64,000 bases of DNA, from positions 664,541,438 through 664,605,437 of the forward strand of contig NC_081414.1 in NCBI RefSeq assembly GCF_030272615.1, in the 5' to 3' direction. The first letter of the stretch is position 1. Each line of letters starts with the position of its first letter. Below are positions 1 to 11,667 of this stretch, piece after piece. The notes beneath the pieces are model-generated. The model ran no database searches. It saw only the letters and a program-made list of their open reading frames with translations, and was not told the origin of the DNA. The position numbers and the translations under genes were made by a program. This stretch comes from Cryptomeria japonica (Eukaryota > Streptophyta > Pinopsida > Cupressales > Cupressaceae).

Positions 1-792
1 AAGGAGTAACCTTGGTGGAGGATTTCTAAATCCAAACTAATGGATCACCCAATTAGAGGATTTGAACAATGAAGCTTGTTAGAGCTTACCCGGTTAGGGG
101 ATTTGACTCTTGCAGCGATTAGAAAAGAACATGTGATGTGATCTAGTAATAGCACAACTTGCTTGTATAGATCCTCTTCTGTGCACTTAACTCCTCTTTA
201 CCAACATACTCTGTGACTTAACACTTCTACCTTTACATATAACATATCACTTTCTCTCATACAAAATAATTCACCGTGATGTCAATATATAGACTTAAGA
301 TTTCATGTCAGCCTCTATAAATCATAACACAATTACATAGGTGTAGTGTATTTGGTCAAGTGATCATAACTCATCACAAAAATACCACCAAATCTTGTTG
401 GTAAGGATAACTCATCATGACTTGTGATAACTCATCACATAATCAATGAATATCGGTTGGAACAAGCAGTACTGGTTGGAGTTAAACATATAAAACATTA
501 CCCTTGATGCTCCTGTGAAAATCTCCGCTAGATCTTCATGTTGCTGTCGAGTTATGTATATCCATTGGTTGTCTCTATACATATATATATACTGGTTGTC
601 ACCAAGTACTGGTTAGAAATAAACCTCTAGTATATCAGTTGTAGTATAAACAACTTTGAAGTTACACGGGTAGACAATATGAATATATGTGTGTGTATGT
701 GTTTCATCAATGAAGAAAATAATGAATTCATACAATCATCATTAAGCCAATAGAGACAATAATTGTTGAAACTCACATGGGGTTTCCCAACA
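1..792 (-). repeat. Diverged LTR remnant, possibly related to the element 1 LTR
   Basis: No coding sequence is visible. Phrases of the element 1 LTR recur in diverged form and the same order: an 'ttagaggattt' block, a 'cggttagggg' block, a 'gatcctcttctgtgcact' block and repeated 'ctcatcaca' motifs. The stretch ends at 'cccaaca', which would be the TG-type start of a minus-strand LTR. The left end lies outside the window, so the element it came from cannot be identified. It could also be unrelated AT-rich DNA. Confidence 0.35.
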
Positions 793-853
793 AGGCTATG
801 CTATTCAAAGTAGATATTTAGATGCTTGACGCAACTGTCTCCTCCCTTGGCAC

Positions 854-1972
854 TGATGAATACTAAGAGGGGGGGTGAATTAGTATACCAAAAAATCTTG
901 CACTAAAACATTTAAACAGTCTAAAGATAATCCAGTAAAACAGTTTAACAGATAGATCAGTTATCACACATGCAAACCAAAATGCAAATAACGCATTCAC
1001 CCACAAAAGCAATACAACTATAACACAAGATATTTGATGTGGAAACCCAAATGGGAAAATCCACGGTGAGATGGAACTCACAAGTCACTATCTGCAGAAT
1101 AGAAACCAGACCGGTTAAGGTCTTACAATGTTCTTCACCAGAACAGGTCCTATTAGGAATCTCAATCTCTGTTAGGAGATAAGTCCGATCAAGGACTACC
1201 TTGCTAGAGGATTTTAGATTCACAAAGGTGAACCACCTTGTTAGAGGATTTTACAAAATGCTTTTGGGCCTACCTGGTTAAGGGTTATAGACTTGTCAAA
1301 GATGTGAGTAATCAACAAGTGTTTGATCTATCTAATAGCATGGACTGCTCAGTTAGATCCTTGATAGCTCATTCTTAATGCACTCCTACATTACTTCAGT
1401 CTTCTACACATTCATATTCTTTTCAACTCCTCAACCACCTTAAACAGTAGTCACAACATAAACCCTTTCAGCAACAACCTAAAACCCTAGACATGATGTC
1501 CTTTTAAAGGAATCTGATTTCATGTCGGTCCAATAGGATTACATTTCAATTTCCTAGGTTCAATGAATCTAGACATACTCAGTAACACGACACAAGAAGC
1601 ATCGCTAGTGTGTCGGCACCGTCAAACAATCAGTGGATTGATAACTTATCACAAAATGCCAGTTGGTAACTCATCACAGAGTATTACCAGTTCATGCACA
1701 ATACCACTTGCCGGTTCACCAAAAATGAAGACTGGTAAAAATGTGCTATGTCGCTTTAATCCCTCATACCGCTTGAGGTCAACGTGCCACTTTAGATCGG
1801 TAAACACATTCTACAAAACATCAATAGTCTAATGACTATAATACAACATACTTGCAACATACCGGTTGAAACAAATACCGGTTGTGCTCTAACTCATACA
1901 TATAAAGAGGATCTTAATGCAAGTGTGTTTCCATCAATGATAATCACAACATAAACATAAAAAATGCCAACA
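854..1972 (-). repeat. 3' LTR of element 1
   Basis: It matches 6830-7947 along its whole length. It lies next to the polypurine tract at 1973-1984, which makes it the 3' LTR of a minus-strand element. The plus-strand ends are TGATGAATAC and ATGCCAACA. The small open frames inside it are non-coding. Confidence 0.92.
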
Positions 1973-1984
1973 ATCTCCCCCTTT
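1973..1984 (-). promoter_or_regulatory. Polypurine tract of element 1
   Basis: Read on the minus strand this is AAAGGGGGAGAT, directly upstream of the 3' LTR start. It is the expected primer for plus-strand DNA synthesis. Related tracts lie near 2064-2075, near 2224-2232 and, after gag, near 5481-5490. Confidence 0.85.
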
Positions 1985-2294
1985 GGCATTGATGGCAACA
2001 CTTAGGAAATAAAATTTTGACATCTAAGTGTTTTACAACAAAATAATGCCATTAGCAAAATTGCTCCCCCTAAGCATATACACTATCCCTTTAACAATAT
2101 AATGAATAGCAATTTTGCATACAAAGCATAAACATTGAGATATCAGAGCATATATCAAAGCATATAGAAAAATTCTAAAACCAAATACTTATCCCCTATA
2201 CTTCTTCAAAATAGAGTACATCTTCCCCTTTGCCAACAATGACAAAGTACCACTGAACAACCCTGTTTCCATTTGATATTAAAACAATAAAAGT

Positions 2295-5078
2295 TTATGA
2301 CAATAAGGAGTAGTACTTGTCAAAAATAGATTTATAGTGCTGCAAGAATTGCTTCATTTATAGAGACCAGGACTCAAGTAGGGAGGTGGCCACTTCTTTC
2401 TCTGTTTGCATTTGGGAGACCTATTCTTCCATGGCATCAATTGTGCTCATCTCTTGTGTAACTGTCAAGGCATCCAGGTTCAAATAACACTTCTGAAGAA
2501 TTTGCTGACATGGAAGTAAAACTAGTTGAAGTTCTTGCAAATCTCTAGACCGTGTGTTGATTTCTTGCTCCATTTTGGCTGACTGGATATGAAACCGATG
2601 AACAGTTTGCCCATAAGTTGTGAAGGAATCATAGCGCAGCTTGAATGTGCTCAAGTAGGACTGCAAGTCCTGTTCAAGTTTTTGCTTCTAAGCTAGCACA
2701 TCATCATAGAATAGATGAGGTTGATAGATTTTGTTGAGTAGCATATTCCCCTCATCTAGAGCATCCCTTATATCCTTTTGTTCTTTCTTCAGTTCAGACC
2801 GGAGCTCATTCAACTTTTTCACCAGAGCTATATTAAGAGCCTTTTGATGCTCCTTCTTGACATTAGCCTCTGCTGCCTCTTCAAGACTCTGCACTTGATC
2901 ATCTACTACTTTGCATAGGAGCTTTAGTCTAGCTAATGAAGAATTAGTGTTTGGAAGATTTGTATTGGGTATCAAACCGGTAAGCATATCCACAACAGCT
3001 TGGATTACATCCTGCTCCTTCTTCCATTGAATGTTTTCAAGGCGCTCTTGACCTCCTTGATGCTTTGCATTAGCTCCGATTCACTTGCAGACTGGAGATC
3101 GATAGGACTAGTGATATCAACTGGTTTGGCTTGACTCCCGGTTGCCTTTGGAGTCTCCATTTGTGTGCTCTTCTCTGCTTCTCCTGTCTTGTCCTTTTCT
3201 ACTTTCTTTTTCTCTGCTTCTCTTCTTTTCTCCGCTTCCTTATCTTCTTCTTCCTTCTTCTTTTTCTCTACTTCCTTCTTCTTTTCTTGTTCCTTGTCTT
3301 CCTCTTCCTTCTTCTTCCTCTCAGCTTCCTTCCTCTTCTCCTCTTCTTTCTCTTCCTCTTCCTTCTTCTTCTTTTCTTCTTCCTTCCACTTTTCCTCTTC
3401 TTTATCCTCTTCTTCTTTCTTTTTCCTCTCATCTTCATCCCTCTTCTTCTTCTCTGCCTATTCCCTTACCGCTTCCTATTTGTCCTCGGCTTTGTCATTG
3501 CCCTATTCAGCTTGATGCTCCTATCCTATTCCCTCAGAAGGTATGTCCTGAGTGAAATCTTCTACGTCCAAGGCATCAGCATCAATAGTGCCGATTGGTT
3601 CTACAACCAGATTTCCTTCATCATCAAATGCTTCATCCAGTTTGGATATAACTGGTTCTTCTTCTGCTTGCCAGTTGGCCAAATGTGCTTTGTGAGTCTG
3701 GACAACAATTTGCATAAACAAATGGGTGTCCTTTTCGACATCAGCAACTCTACCTTCTAATAGCCAGAGTCTTCTTTTTCTAGTGAAGAAGAGTCCTTTA
3801 TTTAGATCAATAACATCATATAATTCAAAATTTGACAGGTCAGGAAAGTATTGTGCAAAAACCTTCTCTCTAATTTCCTATTCTTTCTCTATGGAAATGC
3901 GCCATCTATTATCTAATGACATATATAAAGAATCCAGTGTCTTAGACTTAATCTCTGAGGGCAACCGGTCATTACTACACAGATACTGAATTATTTCCTT
4001 CTCAATCACTTCCTTTTCATCCTCATTGAAGTCATCAAAACACTCAAGTAAATCATTTAACTCTTTTCTCCTAATATTATTTATTGTTCTTTGACAATGT
4101 GTCAAAGGTTTATAGGAGGAAATATCTATATTTACTGGTGCTGAAGATGCCAGTTCACTCTGTGTCTTCTTTCTTGTCTGTCTCACCTTTTTGGGCTGCC
4201 CCTTAGACATAGTTTCTTCTAAGTCTAAAGAGTTTCTTCTCGTCTTCCTCTTTCTCTGGAACACTTTAGCTGGTGCAGCTTCCGGTTTCTTCTTAGCTGG
4301 TGACCGCTTGGTTACTTTTGGAGTTGTAGTAGTAACCGATGCTGATGCTGCAGGCACTACCTTTGCCTTCTTCATTGCCGGTCCTTTCTCTTTCACTGCT
4401 GGTGGTTCCTCAACTGGTGCTATCCTCTCTAGGTAAGTGCCGGTTCTCTTCACCTTAGGATCAAATGGTGAGGCAATAAGGGTAGAGGCATACCCTTCCA
4501 GCATGTCGTACATCACCTCATAGCCCATTGGCTACACTTCTTCCATTCTAGGCTCAACAGCCTCCATTATACATTTGTCTACTTGGATGGTGAAGCAGAT
4601 ATTGTCTTCATATTTCTTGATGATGTCTCCTGATATCCTTACTCTCAGTTTTGCTTACTGTCCTTAGGGCTGGTACTTCCCCTATATTACAGAAACCAGT
4701 GACTGCATGAATTGCCTATGGCATGATATCATGCATCCTCTCCAAGTAAATTTTGGCACCATGGACTCTGCTCAGAATAATCCTTATATGATCTTCTGTG
4801 AAATCCTCCAAGAAGTAAACAACATTGTGGAGTTTCTTCTTCTCCAGAATACTATACTCAAGTTTGATCATCTTATCTTGTCCACAAAGTAGACCTAGTT
4901 GGGTATGGATAGCTAGAGACCCTAGGTCTTCGAGTTTACAATCAATATAATCTGAGATTCCCTCTTCTACTATCACTCTAGCTGGAACTTGTGATAGGGC
5001 ATTATACTTTGACTTCCATTGAATAAAACTTTCAGACTCAATAGATGCACTAGAACTGGTATGAGATGCGGAAGCCAT
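2295..5078 (-). pseudogene. Element 1 ORF2, large protein of unknown function (broken)
   Basis: I do not recognise this protein. It starts at the ATG at 5078 (MASASHTSSS) and would end at the TAA at 2295. The N-terminal part has no known motif. It is followed by a basic Ser/Pro/Lys-rich linker, a Lys/Glu-rich low-complexity stretch (about 3.15-3.5 kb) and a predicted helical C-terminus. The element 2 copy (25611-28945) aligns along its length. This copy lacks a 458-bp block present there, which shifts the frame near 4.66 kb; the original frame returns before 2993, so a second indel lies in the repeat stretch. The gene sits where pol would be in an autonomous element. Long open frames on the opposite strand of the Lys/Glu stretch are artefacts of the GAA/TTC-like repeat. 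Confidence 0.72.
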
Positions 5079-5501
5079 TGTAGAAATTTTAAGAACTCAA
5101 AAAATACCTTTCAAAACATGCAAATTTAGGGCTTTCCGATTCTCCTTTACTCCTCACTTCATCGGTAGCTAAATCATCGCTTTGTGTTCTCCACTTGACC
5201 GTTTGCTATTTGAATTTGAATCTCCTTCACGGTTTCTCAATTTCTCCAAATCTCTGCTCAAATTGCCTTTTCTTTGCTTGAAAACTGATAGTGAGAAATG
5301 ATTTCAAAAATGCTTTTAAACCTAGTCCTCACCTACCATCATTAATGATCCTCCATTAGGGCATAAACCCTAATTTGCCTTTTTACCATTTCTGGTCTTC
5401 TGCCAAGCGACATGTATCATATACCGATTAAGGTCTTTTGCCGGTATAAATTGGGGGTTTGAAAACATTTTGCCATTTGCTCCCCCTAAGCCTTTTGAAA
5501 C

Positions 5502-6779
5502 TTAGTTTGTTGGTTTCGATATTTCCACACTAGATGCAGAAATCGGTTCCTCTTCCAACATTACTGGTTTCCTCTTCCAGGTTTTGTTCATGTCCGCTTG
5601 AATTGTTTCAACGTCAATTCCTCCTTCCTGAGTGACTGGTATATCATCAGATATACTCTTTCTAATTCTGCAGAATCTTGCAATGTGACCTAGTTTGTTG
5701 CAGTGATAGCAAACCAATCTAGGTGCTCTCCAAGGTCCATTGTTCATGTTTCCATTCTTCCTTTTGCATGTTGTAGTAGTGTGACCATGACCATGACAGA
5801 TCATACAATTTTCTCTCCATCCAGTTGCCACTTGGTAGTCACTGCTTCTTGGCTAATGATTGAAGACATTAAACCAGTTGTGATTCTAGTTCACAAAAGG
5901 TTTAGGACCAACTCCTTGGGTCCTCTAAGGATATCTTCCAGTGTTATTCATGACAGACCTACATTCAAATTCTCTATGTCCATACTTGTTGCATGCATAA
6001 CAATGACCATTGAACTTATTGGATCTAGGTACATTGTTAATAAAGTAAGGAAAATTATTGTAGGCTTTGCTCCTACATACATTTGCAGTGTGTCCTTCTT
6101 TAAGACAGTTAAAGCAAACATCATTGAATTTTTGCTTACCTTTACCTTTGAATGCTGGTTGCTTCTTTGATGCTTCAACATTTGTTCCTGAGGATTCTCC
6201 TTCCTCATGTCCAGAGAAACCAAGTCCATTGGTATTCTTTACCAGTCTAACTGACTCAATCTTTTGCTCTAGCTTGACAGTACTTTTGCTGAACTTAGCA
6301 AGTATTTCCTTTGACTCAGAGAGTTCTTTGGAAATAGCAGCATTTGTTTCCAACAAATTTTCATTCTCAAAGATGGTAGTGTTCAGTTCTCCTTGCATAT
6401 CTTCCTTTTCCACCTTGCTTGCATGGAGTTGAGCATTTAGGGCACTCATCTCTTGTTTCAACTTGGAGATCTCACAGTCTCTTTCTTTCACTAGGTCTTC
6501 AGTTTTTCTCTGGTTCTCAAGCTCTTGACACATCCGCATAGTCAGTCCTTCCAACTCCTTTCTCAGTTTGGAGTTTGATTCATTCAACTTATTTACTTCT
6601 GCAATTAGGGCTTCCATGTCTGCTTCATCTGCAAAACTATTTTCAGATAGCTCCATCAACTTTTCTGCATGTTCTCTCCTTTTTGCTTGAGATGCCTTGT
6701 ATTTGACCATAAGATCATCATAAGCTTTCTCAGACTGAGTGAGCAGTTGAGTAAGTTTCCTCAATGTGTATTCTCCCAT
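5502..6779 (-). pseudogene. gag: Element 1 Gag with four CCHC zinc knuckles (broken)
   Basis: The start is the ATG at 6779 (MGEYTLRKL), about 36 bases past the primer site. An upstream in-frame TTG is ignored. Roughly 190 residues of charged coiled coil come first, then four CX2CX4HX4C knuckles: at about 6077-6120 (CFNCLKEGHTANVC), 5962-6003 (CYACNKYGHREFEC), 5770-5811 (CMICHGHGHTTTTC) and 5671-5716 (CYHCNKLGHIARFC). Such knuckles bind RNA in retroelement Gag and package the transcript into particles. At least two in-frame TAG stops interrupt it near 5.88-5.93 kb. Element 2 has CAG and CGG at those positions, so both stops fit C-to-T or G-to-A change. The copy in element 2 is at 23893-25158. 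Confidence 0.85.
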
Positions 6780-6814
6780 ATCTCTTTCCAAGTGGTTAAA
6801 CTTATAGAAAGGTT

Positions 6815-6827
6815 GGCTCTGATACCA
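6815..6827 (-). promoter_or_regulatory. Primer binding site, initiator-Met tRNA (element 1)
   Basis: The minus strand reads TGGTATCAGAGCC two bases after the 5' LTR. This matches the complement of the 3' end of plant initiator-Met tRNA and is the common primer site of plant Copia and many other LTR elements. Confidence 0.9.
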
Positions 6828-6829
6828 AT

Positions 6830-7947
6830 TGATGAATACTAAGAGGGGGGTGAATTAGTATACCAAAAAATCTTACACTTAAACACTTAAAGAGTCTAAA
6901 GATAAACCGGTAAAATAGTTTAACAGACAGACCGGTTATCACACATGCAAACCAAAATGCAAATAACACATTCACCCACAAAAGCAATACAACCATAACA
7001 CAAGATATTTGACGTGGGAACCCAAATGGGAAAAACCACGGTGAGATGTAACTCACAAGTCACTATCTGCAGAATAGAAACCAGACCGGTTAAGGTCTTG
7101 CAATGTTCTTCACTAGAACAGATCCTGTTAGGAATCTCAATCTCTGTTAGGAGATAAGTCCGATCAAGGACTACCTTGCTAGAGGATTTTAGGTTCACAG
7201 AGGTGAACCACTTTGTTAGAGGATTTTACAAAAGGCTTTTGGGCCTACTCGGTTAAGGGCTACAAACTTGTCAAAGATGAGAGTAATCAACAAGTGTTTG
7301 ATCTATCTAATAGCACGGATTGTTGAGTTAGATCCTTGATAGCTCATTCTTAATGCACTCCTGCATTACTTCAGTCTTCTACACATTCATATTCTTTTCA
7401 ACTCCTCAACCACCTTAAACCCTAGTCACAACATAAACCCTTTCAGCAACAACCTAAAACCCTAGACATGATGTCCTTTTAAAGGAATTTGATTTCATGT
7501 CGGTCTAATAGGATTACATTTCAATTTCCTAGGTTCAATGAATCTAGACATACTCAGTAACATGACACAAGAAGCACTGCCAGTGTGTCGGCACTATCAA
7601 AAAATCGGTGGATTGATAACTTATCACAAAATGCCAGTTGGTAACTCATCACAAAGTATTACCGGTTCATGCGAAATACCGATTGCCAGTTCACCAAAAA
7701 TGAAGACTAGTAAAAATGTGTTATGCCACTTTAATCCCTCGTACCGCTTGAGGTCAACATGCCGCTTTAGATCAGTACACACATTTTGCAAAACATCAAT
7801 AGTCTAATGACTATAATACAACATACTTGCAACATACCGGTTGAAACAAATATCGGTTGTGCTCTAACTCATACATATAAAGAGGATCTTAATGCAAGTG
7901 TGTGTCCATCAATGACAATCACAACATAAACATAAAAAATGCCAACA
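6830..7947 (-). repeat. 5' LTR of element 1
   Basis: It is full-length homologous to 854-1972 with TG...CA ends, and on its internal side abuts the primer site. A TATA-like stretch comparable to that of the element 2 LTR lies in the 'cctttaaagg' region (about 7475). Variant forms of ACCGGT recur through it. Confidence 0.92.
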
Positions 7948-7952
7948 GGAAC

Positions 7953-9184
7953 TCACTTCTCTAGGGCAGCCAAGCACCAGTTTCCATGAAAACTCCCCAT
8001 GGCAAACTTTATATCTCTACTAATAACCGTATGTGTGTGAGCTGCTTCAGAGGTTCAACCTCTTGCACCAACAATTAGAAGGATTTTGGCGACTAGTACA
8101 AGTGGTTTTTAGTAAAGGCTTCTGGTCTTGTGGCCATACCTTCAACACTTTCAGCTTTGTAAATATAGAAGGTTCCCAGCCTATAGAGGTTATGCTCCAT
8201 AGGGTTTATGGGGGAACATAGTGTCGGTCTGAACTTATCATCATATATTGCTTGTGACTTTTGTCACAACACAATCTATTTAGAGTGGATCAGAAGGACT
8301 CGGTATTAGCTCGTTTCCACTTTGGGTCATTTTCCTCTCACTGACCCCCTCAATGGGGCCTTGATTTGGTAGGTAAGATAAATCCTTCATCCTCTAATGG
8401 ACATAAGTTCATTCTAACTGCTACATGAAATGAATATTAAAATAAAAATATTATTTTTACCTTCATGATTTAAGTCTCATTGTGTCCTAACTCCACTATT
8501 TCGAGTTGTAGATGATGTGCTCTAAGACAAGATCTGATAGCTTCCAAGATGGCATATGAAGAATAGACTGATAACTGATAGTTAACTAATACTATGATAT
8601 GCAATGCAAATGATTTAAAGCTAAATGATTATGTTAAATTGCTTCAAGATTAAAACTCATGGATGCATAAGTTTTCTCAATTTGTTAACTTGAAAACTCA
8701 CTTGAAGACTAACTCTTTCTCAACTCAAACTCCCAAATTTATAGACTTTGAGAGGATAAGATGATGTGGCCTAGATCAATGGTCATGATTAGATCTGCAG
8801 ATTTGGATGGTTGTGAGCAAAGGTGAAGGTTGAGAGAAAGGGGGAAGGAGAAGACAAGTGTCACTCATCTCACCGTGACTAGGTTGATGATTGAGGGAAT
8901 CTAGGGATGGTTGGAGAATATTTAGGCATGAGAGGACAAGTGGACTCAAGTCCTTCCTAAGATATAGGGATGTTGGAGAGAATATAGAAGAAGATTAAGA
9001 AATATGTGTATGTACACAATATTTCATTTATTTTGGAAGTTGAAGATAAGTGACTAGTAAATATTTATTTATTTAATTTTGTTGAATTAATTTAGCCACA
9101 TGATGGATGAGTTGGCAAAAGAAAGATGAAGTGGAGATGGAAGGATGAATATAATATTTGAGACAATATGATAGATGAATAACC
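7953..9184 (-). other. LTR-like non-coding flank, element not identified
   Basis: No gene is visible. On the minus strand a TATA-like TATAAATT (about 8736-8743) is followed by a leader-like stretch, as in a plant LTR. It does not match the 15223-16189 LTR, so it is probably not the missing 3' LTR of element B. It also holds a perfect 7-bp inverted repeat with a 4-base loop, TTGTGAC/GTCACAA (8252-8269). Element 1 inserted at its left edge. Confidence 0.35.
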
Positions 9185-9300
9185 ATTAAATATTAGATAT
9201 TTAATTGATTGATTAGAGGAATAATTAAATATTAGACATTTAATTAATTGATTAGAAGAATAATTAAATATTAGATATTTAATTAATTGATTAGAAGAAA
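9185..9300. repeat. AT-rich tandem repeat, three 39-bp units
   Basis: Three near-identical units beginning ATTAAATATTAGA follow one another directly, differing at only a few bases. The surrounding DNA to about 9.45 kb is also very AT-rich and has no gene. Confidence 0.8.
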
Positions 9301-9479
9301 AGGATAAATGAATTAATTAATAAAATTTTAATAAAATTAATTAATAGAAGGACATAAAATGAATAAAATAAAATAATCTTTTCAAATTAATTATTTAATA
9401 TAAAAATAATTATTAAATAAATATAAAATATTTATTTAATTGCTCATAGCTATTTTTATGTGTATACACGAAGAACACT

Positions 9480-10760
9480 CCTTGCAGAAGCTGCAGGAAC
9501 TGTGCCCTTAATGTCTTCTCCAGTTGCTGCAAAAACTTCTTTAGATGCTGAAGGAACTTCTCCAGTTGCTGTAGGAACTAAAATTTTATCTTGGTTGGTG
9601 AATTGCTTCAAGTACTATTCTTTGGTTGCAGGCTTATGATATAGGTGTAGTCGATGACCATTGACAAGAAGCTTGAATCTGACTGGATCTATAGTGATCA
9701 AGCAAACTGCTCCATTTGTAAAAACTTCATCTATTTCATATGGGCCTAACCATCTTGTCTGCAACTTTCCCATAGTATCTTTATATCTAGAATCATATAG
9801 CAGTGCCCAATCACCTGATTTAAATTTCCTCTCCTTTATGTACTTATCATGCCATTTAGCTCTTTGATTTTGAATAAGTTCTGTATGTTGGAGGACCATC
9901 TTCCTCAACTCATCCAAAGCTTTTAATTGAAGAATGTGGTCTCTTTGTGCTTCAGAGAGAGTCATATTCAATTGTAGAGTTGTTTTAAAAGTTTTGTGCT
10001 CAAACTCAATGGACATCATTGTTGTTTTTCCATACACCATTTCAAAAGATGTAAAACCAATTGGCGTCTTTCATGTTGTTCTATATGCTCAAATGGCTTT
10101 AGGAAGTCTATGTGACCAATATTTCTTATCAAGAGCTACTATCTTGGTAAGAATGGCTTCTAAATTCCTGTTTGTGACTTCTACTTGACCATTTGCTTGT
10201 GGATGATATGGGGTAGACTTCCTATATATGATATTATATTCATTAACCAATGTTGCAATCAATGTGGAAGTAAACTATGATCCTTGGTCTGAAACAATCT
10301 CTCTTGGAACTCCATACCTGGTAAATATTTCTTCATGGAGAAATTCAACTACTTTATTATCTCTTGCATGTGTCATAGCTCATGCTTGTACCCATTTAGT
10401 GACATAATCAGTTCATACTGGAATATAAGATTTCCCATTTGAAGGAGGATCAATCAGCCCAACAAAATCTAATCCCCATTTATCAAATGGTGCAACTAAT
10501 ATCTAGGGATATAATGGCATTTCATCAGATCTGGTAGGCCTACCCATGCACTGACACCTATGACATTTTCTAGTATATTGTGTTGCATCCTTACATAATG
10601 TTGGCCAATAATATCATGCGCCAAGTATTTAAAGTGTTGTTCTTTTAGCAACAAAATGTCCTCCACATGGCTCATCATGACATGCATGAAGGATATCGTA
10701 TGTTTCATCCTCTCTTACACATATTCTCATGAATTGTTCAGGTCCAGTATAAAATAAACC
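9480..10760 (-). pseudogene. Element B integrase (broken) with C-terminal tail
   Basis: Integrase inserts the element DNA into the genome. The core is visible in pieces on the minus strand: TDYVTKWVQA near 10.4 kb, SDQGS near 10.3 kb and TPYHPQANGQVEV near 10.2 kb. The last two carry the second Asp and the Glu of the catalytic triad. The C-terminal part (9615-10040) has the WLGPYEI and RFKLLVNGHRLHLYH segments typical of plant Gypsy integrases. A TAG near 9615 ends it, but the frame then stays open for a tail with a repeated V-P-x-A-T-G-E type motif to about 9480. A zinc-binding region at about 10.5-10.7 kb is frame-broken. Confidence 0.75.
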
Positions 10761-10808
10761 ATCAGAAATCTATGAGAAATTAAAGCTTTTCTCAACTAAC
10801 AATCTTCT

Positions 10809-11560
10809 TTATTTAGGAGAAAAATGAATTGGCATCTTATTAGTAGCTAAATAATTTGCAATATCAACATACCAGGGAGTGTGTGCTTTTATAAGGAACA
10901 AATGTTCATCTAGAAAAAAATCATCTATGGCTGCAAGATCATCCTGCAATTGAAGCCTAGAAAGATAATCTGCAACTATAGTGGATTTACTTGGTTTATC
11001 AACAACTGCAATGTCAAATTTCTGCATCAATAGTAACCATCGAGCCAACCTTCCTGTAATTGAAGGTTTGTTCATGAGATATCTGATTGTTGTATATCAG
11101 TGTGCATAAATATCAGATTACCTGTTATATAATGCCTAAATTTGTTGAGTGCATATATAACTTCTAACATCTCCTTTTCAATGACAGTGTAATTAAGCTC
11201 AGGTCCCTGCATGTTCTTGCTGATGAAATAAATTTCATTCTCCAAATTGTCAATCTTTTGTCCCAAAACTTCTCCTATGGTATAATCTGATGCATCTATA
11301 TGAATATGAAAAGGTAAGGACCAATTCAGACCCTTGAGCACTGGTACTTGAGTCAATGCATGTTTGAGCTTCTAGAAAGCGTCATTGCATGATGAAGTCC
11401 AATAAAATTCCATATCCTTGGCCAAAAGATAATATAAAGGGCTTGCAATTTCATTGAAATCTTTAAAAAACCTCCTATAATATCCAACATGACCAAGGAA
11501 ACTTCTGACATCCTTTTTCTTTATAGGTGTAGAGAGGTTTTGAATGACTTCTATTTTTGC
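10809..11560 (-). pseudogene. Element B RNase H domain (broken)
   Basis: The segment with HIHIDASDYTIGEVLGQK, NYTVIEKEMLEVIYALNKFR and ITGRLARWLLLMQKFD is the RNase H-like region that follows RT in plant Gypsy polyproteins. It removes RNA from the RNA-DNA hybrid. Two frame changes lie inside it (near 11.07 and 11.36-11.6 kb), and the region joining it to RT is decayed. Confidence 0.75.
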
Positions 11561-11667
11561 TGGGTCAACTTGTATTCCATTTATAGAGATATGATGACCA
11601 AGAACTTACCTTCTTGCATCATCATGAAGCACTTTTCACTGTTCAATGATAAATTGTAGTCTTCACA

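Larger units (their letters stand above)
854..7947 (-). mobile_element. Element 1: non-autonomous LTR retrotransposon (gag + ORF2, no pol)
   Basis: Two LTRs of about 1.12 kb bound the element and both have TG...CA ends in minus orientation. Flanking 5-bp repeats are GGCAC (849-853) and GGAAC (7948-7952), a target duplication with one mismatch. In element order it has the 5' LTR (6830-7947), an initiator-Met primer site, gag with four CCHC knuckles, a spacer, ORF2, polypurine tracts and the 3' LTR (854-1972). No protease, integrase, RT or RNase H motif is present. The two LTRs differ at roughly 20 places in their first 300 aligned bases, so the insertion is old. The iMet primer site, coiled-coil gag and repeated polypurine tracts recall Copia/Sirevirus elements; that placement is inference. 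Confidence 0.9.

Noticed and set aside
863-1223. Minus-strand ORFs repeated at 6802-7198, 23468-23937 and 30178-30366
   Set aside because: They lie wholly within the LTRs or run from LTR into gag; their repetition follows from LTR duplication.
3131-3760. Plus-strand ORFs rich in Leu/Phe or Ser in three frames
   Set aside because: They are the reverse of the Lys/Glu-rich repeat of element 1 ORF2; a TTC/CTT-rich strand is open in every frame.
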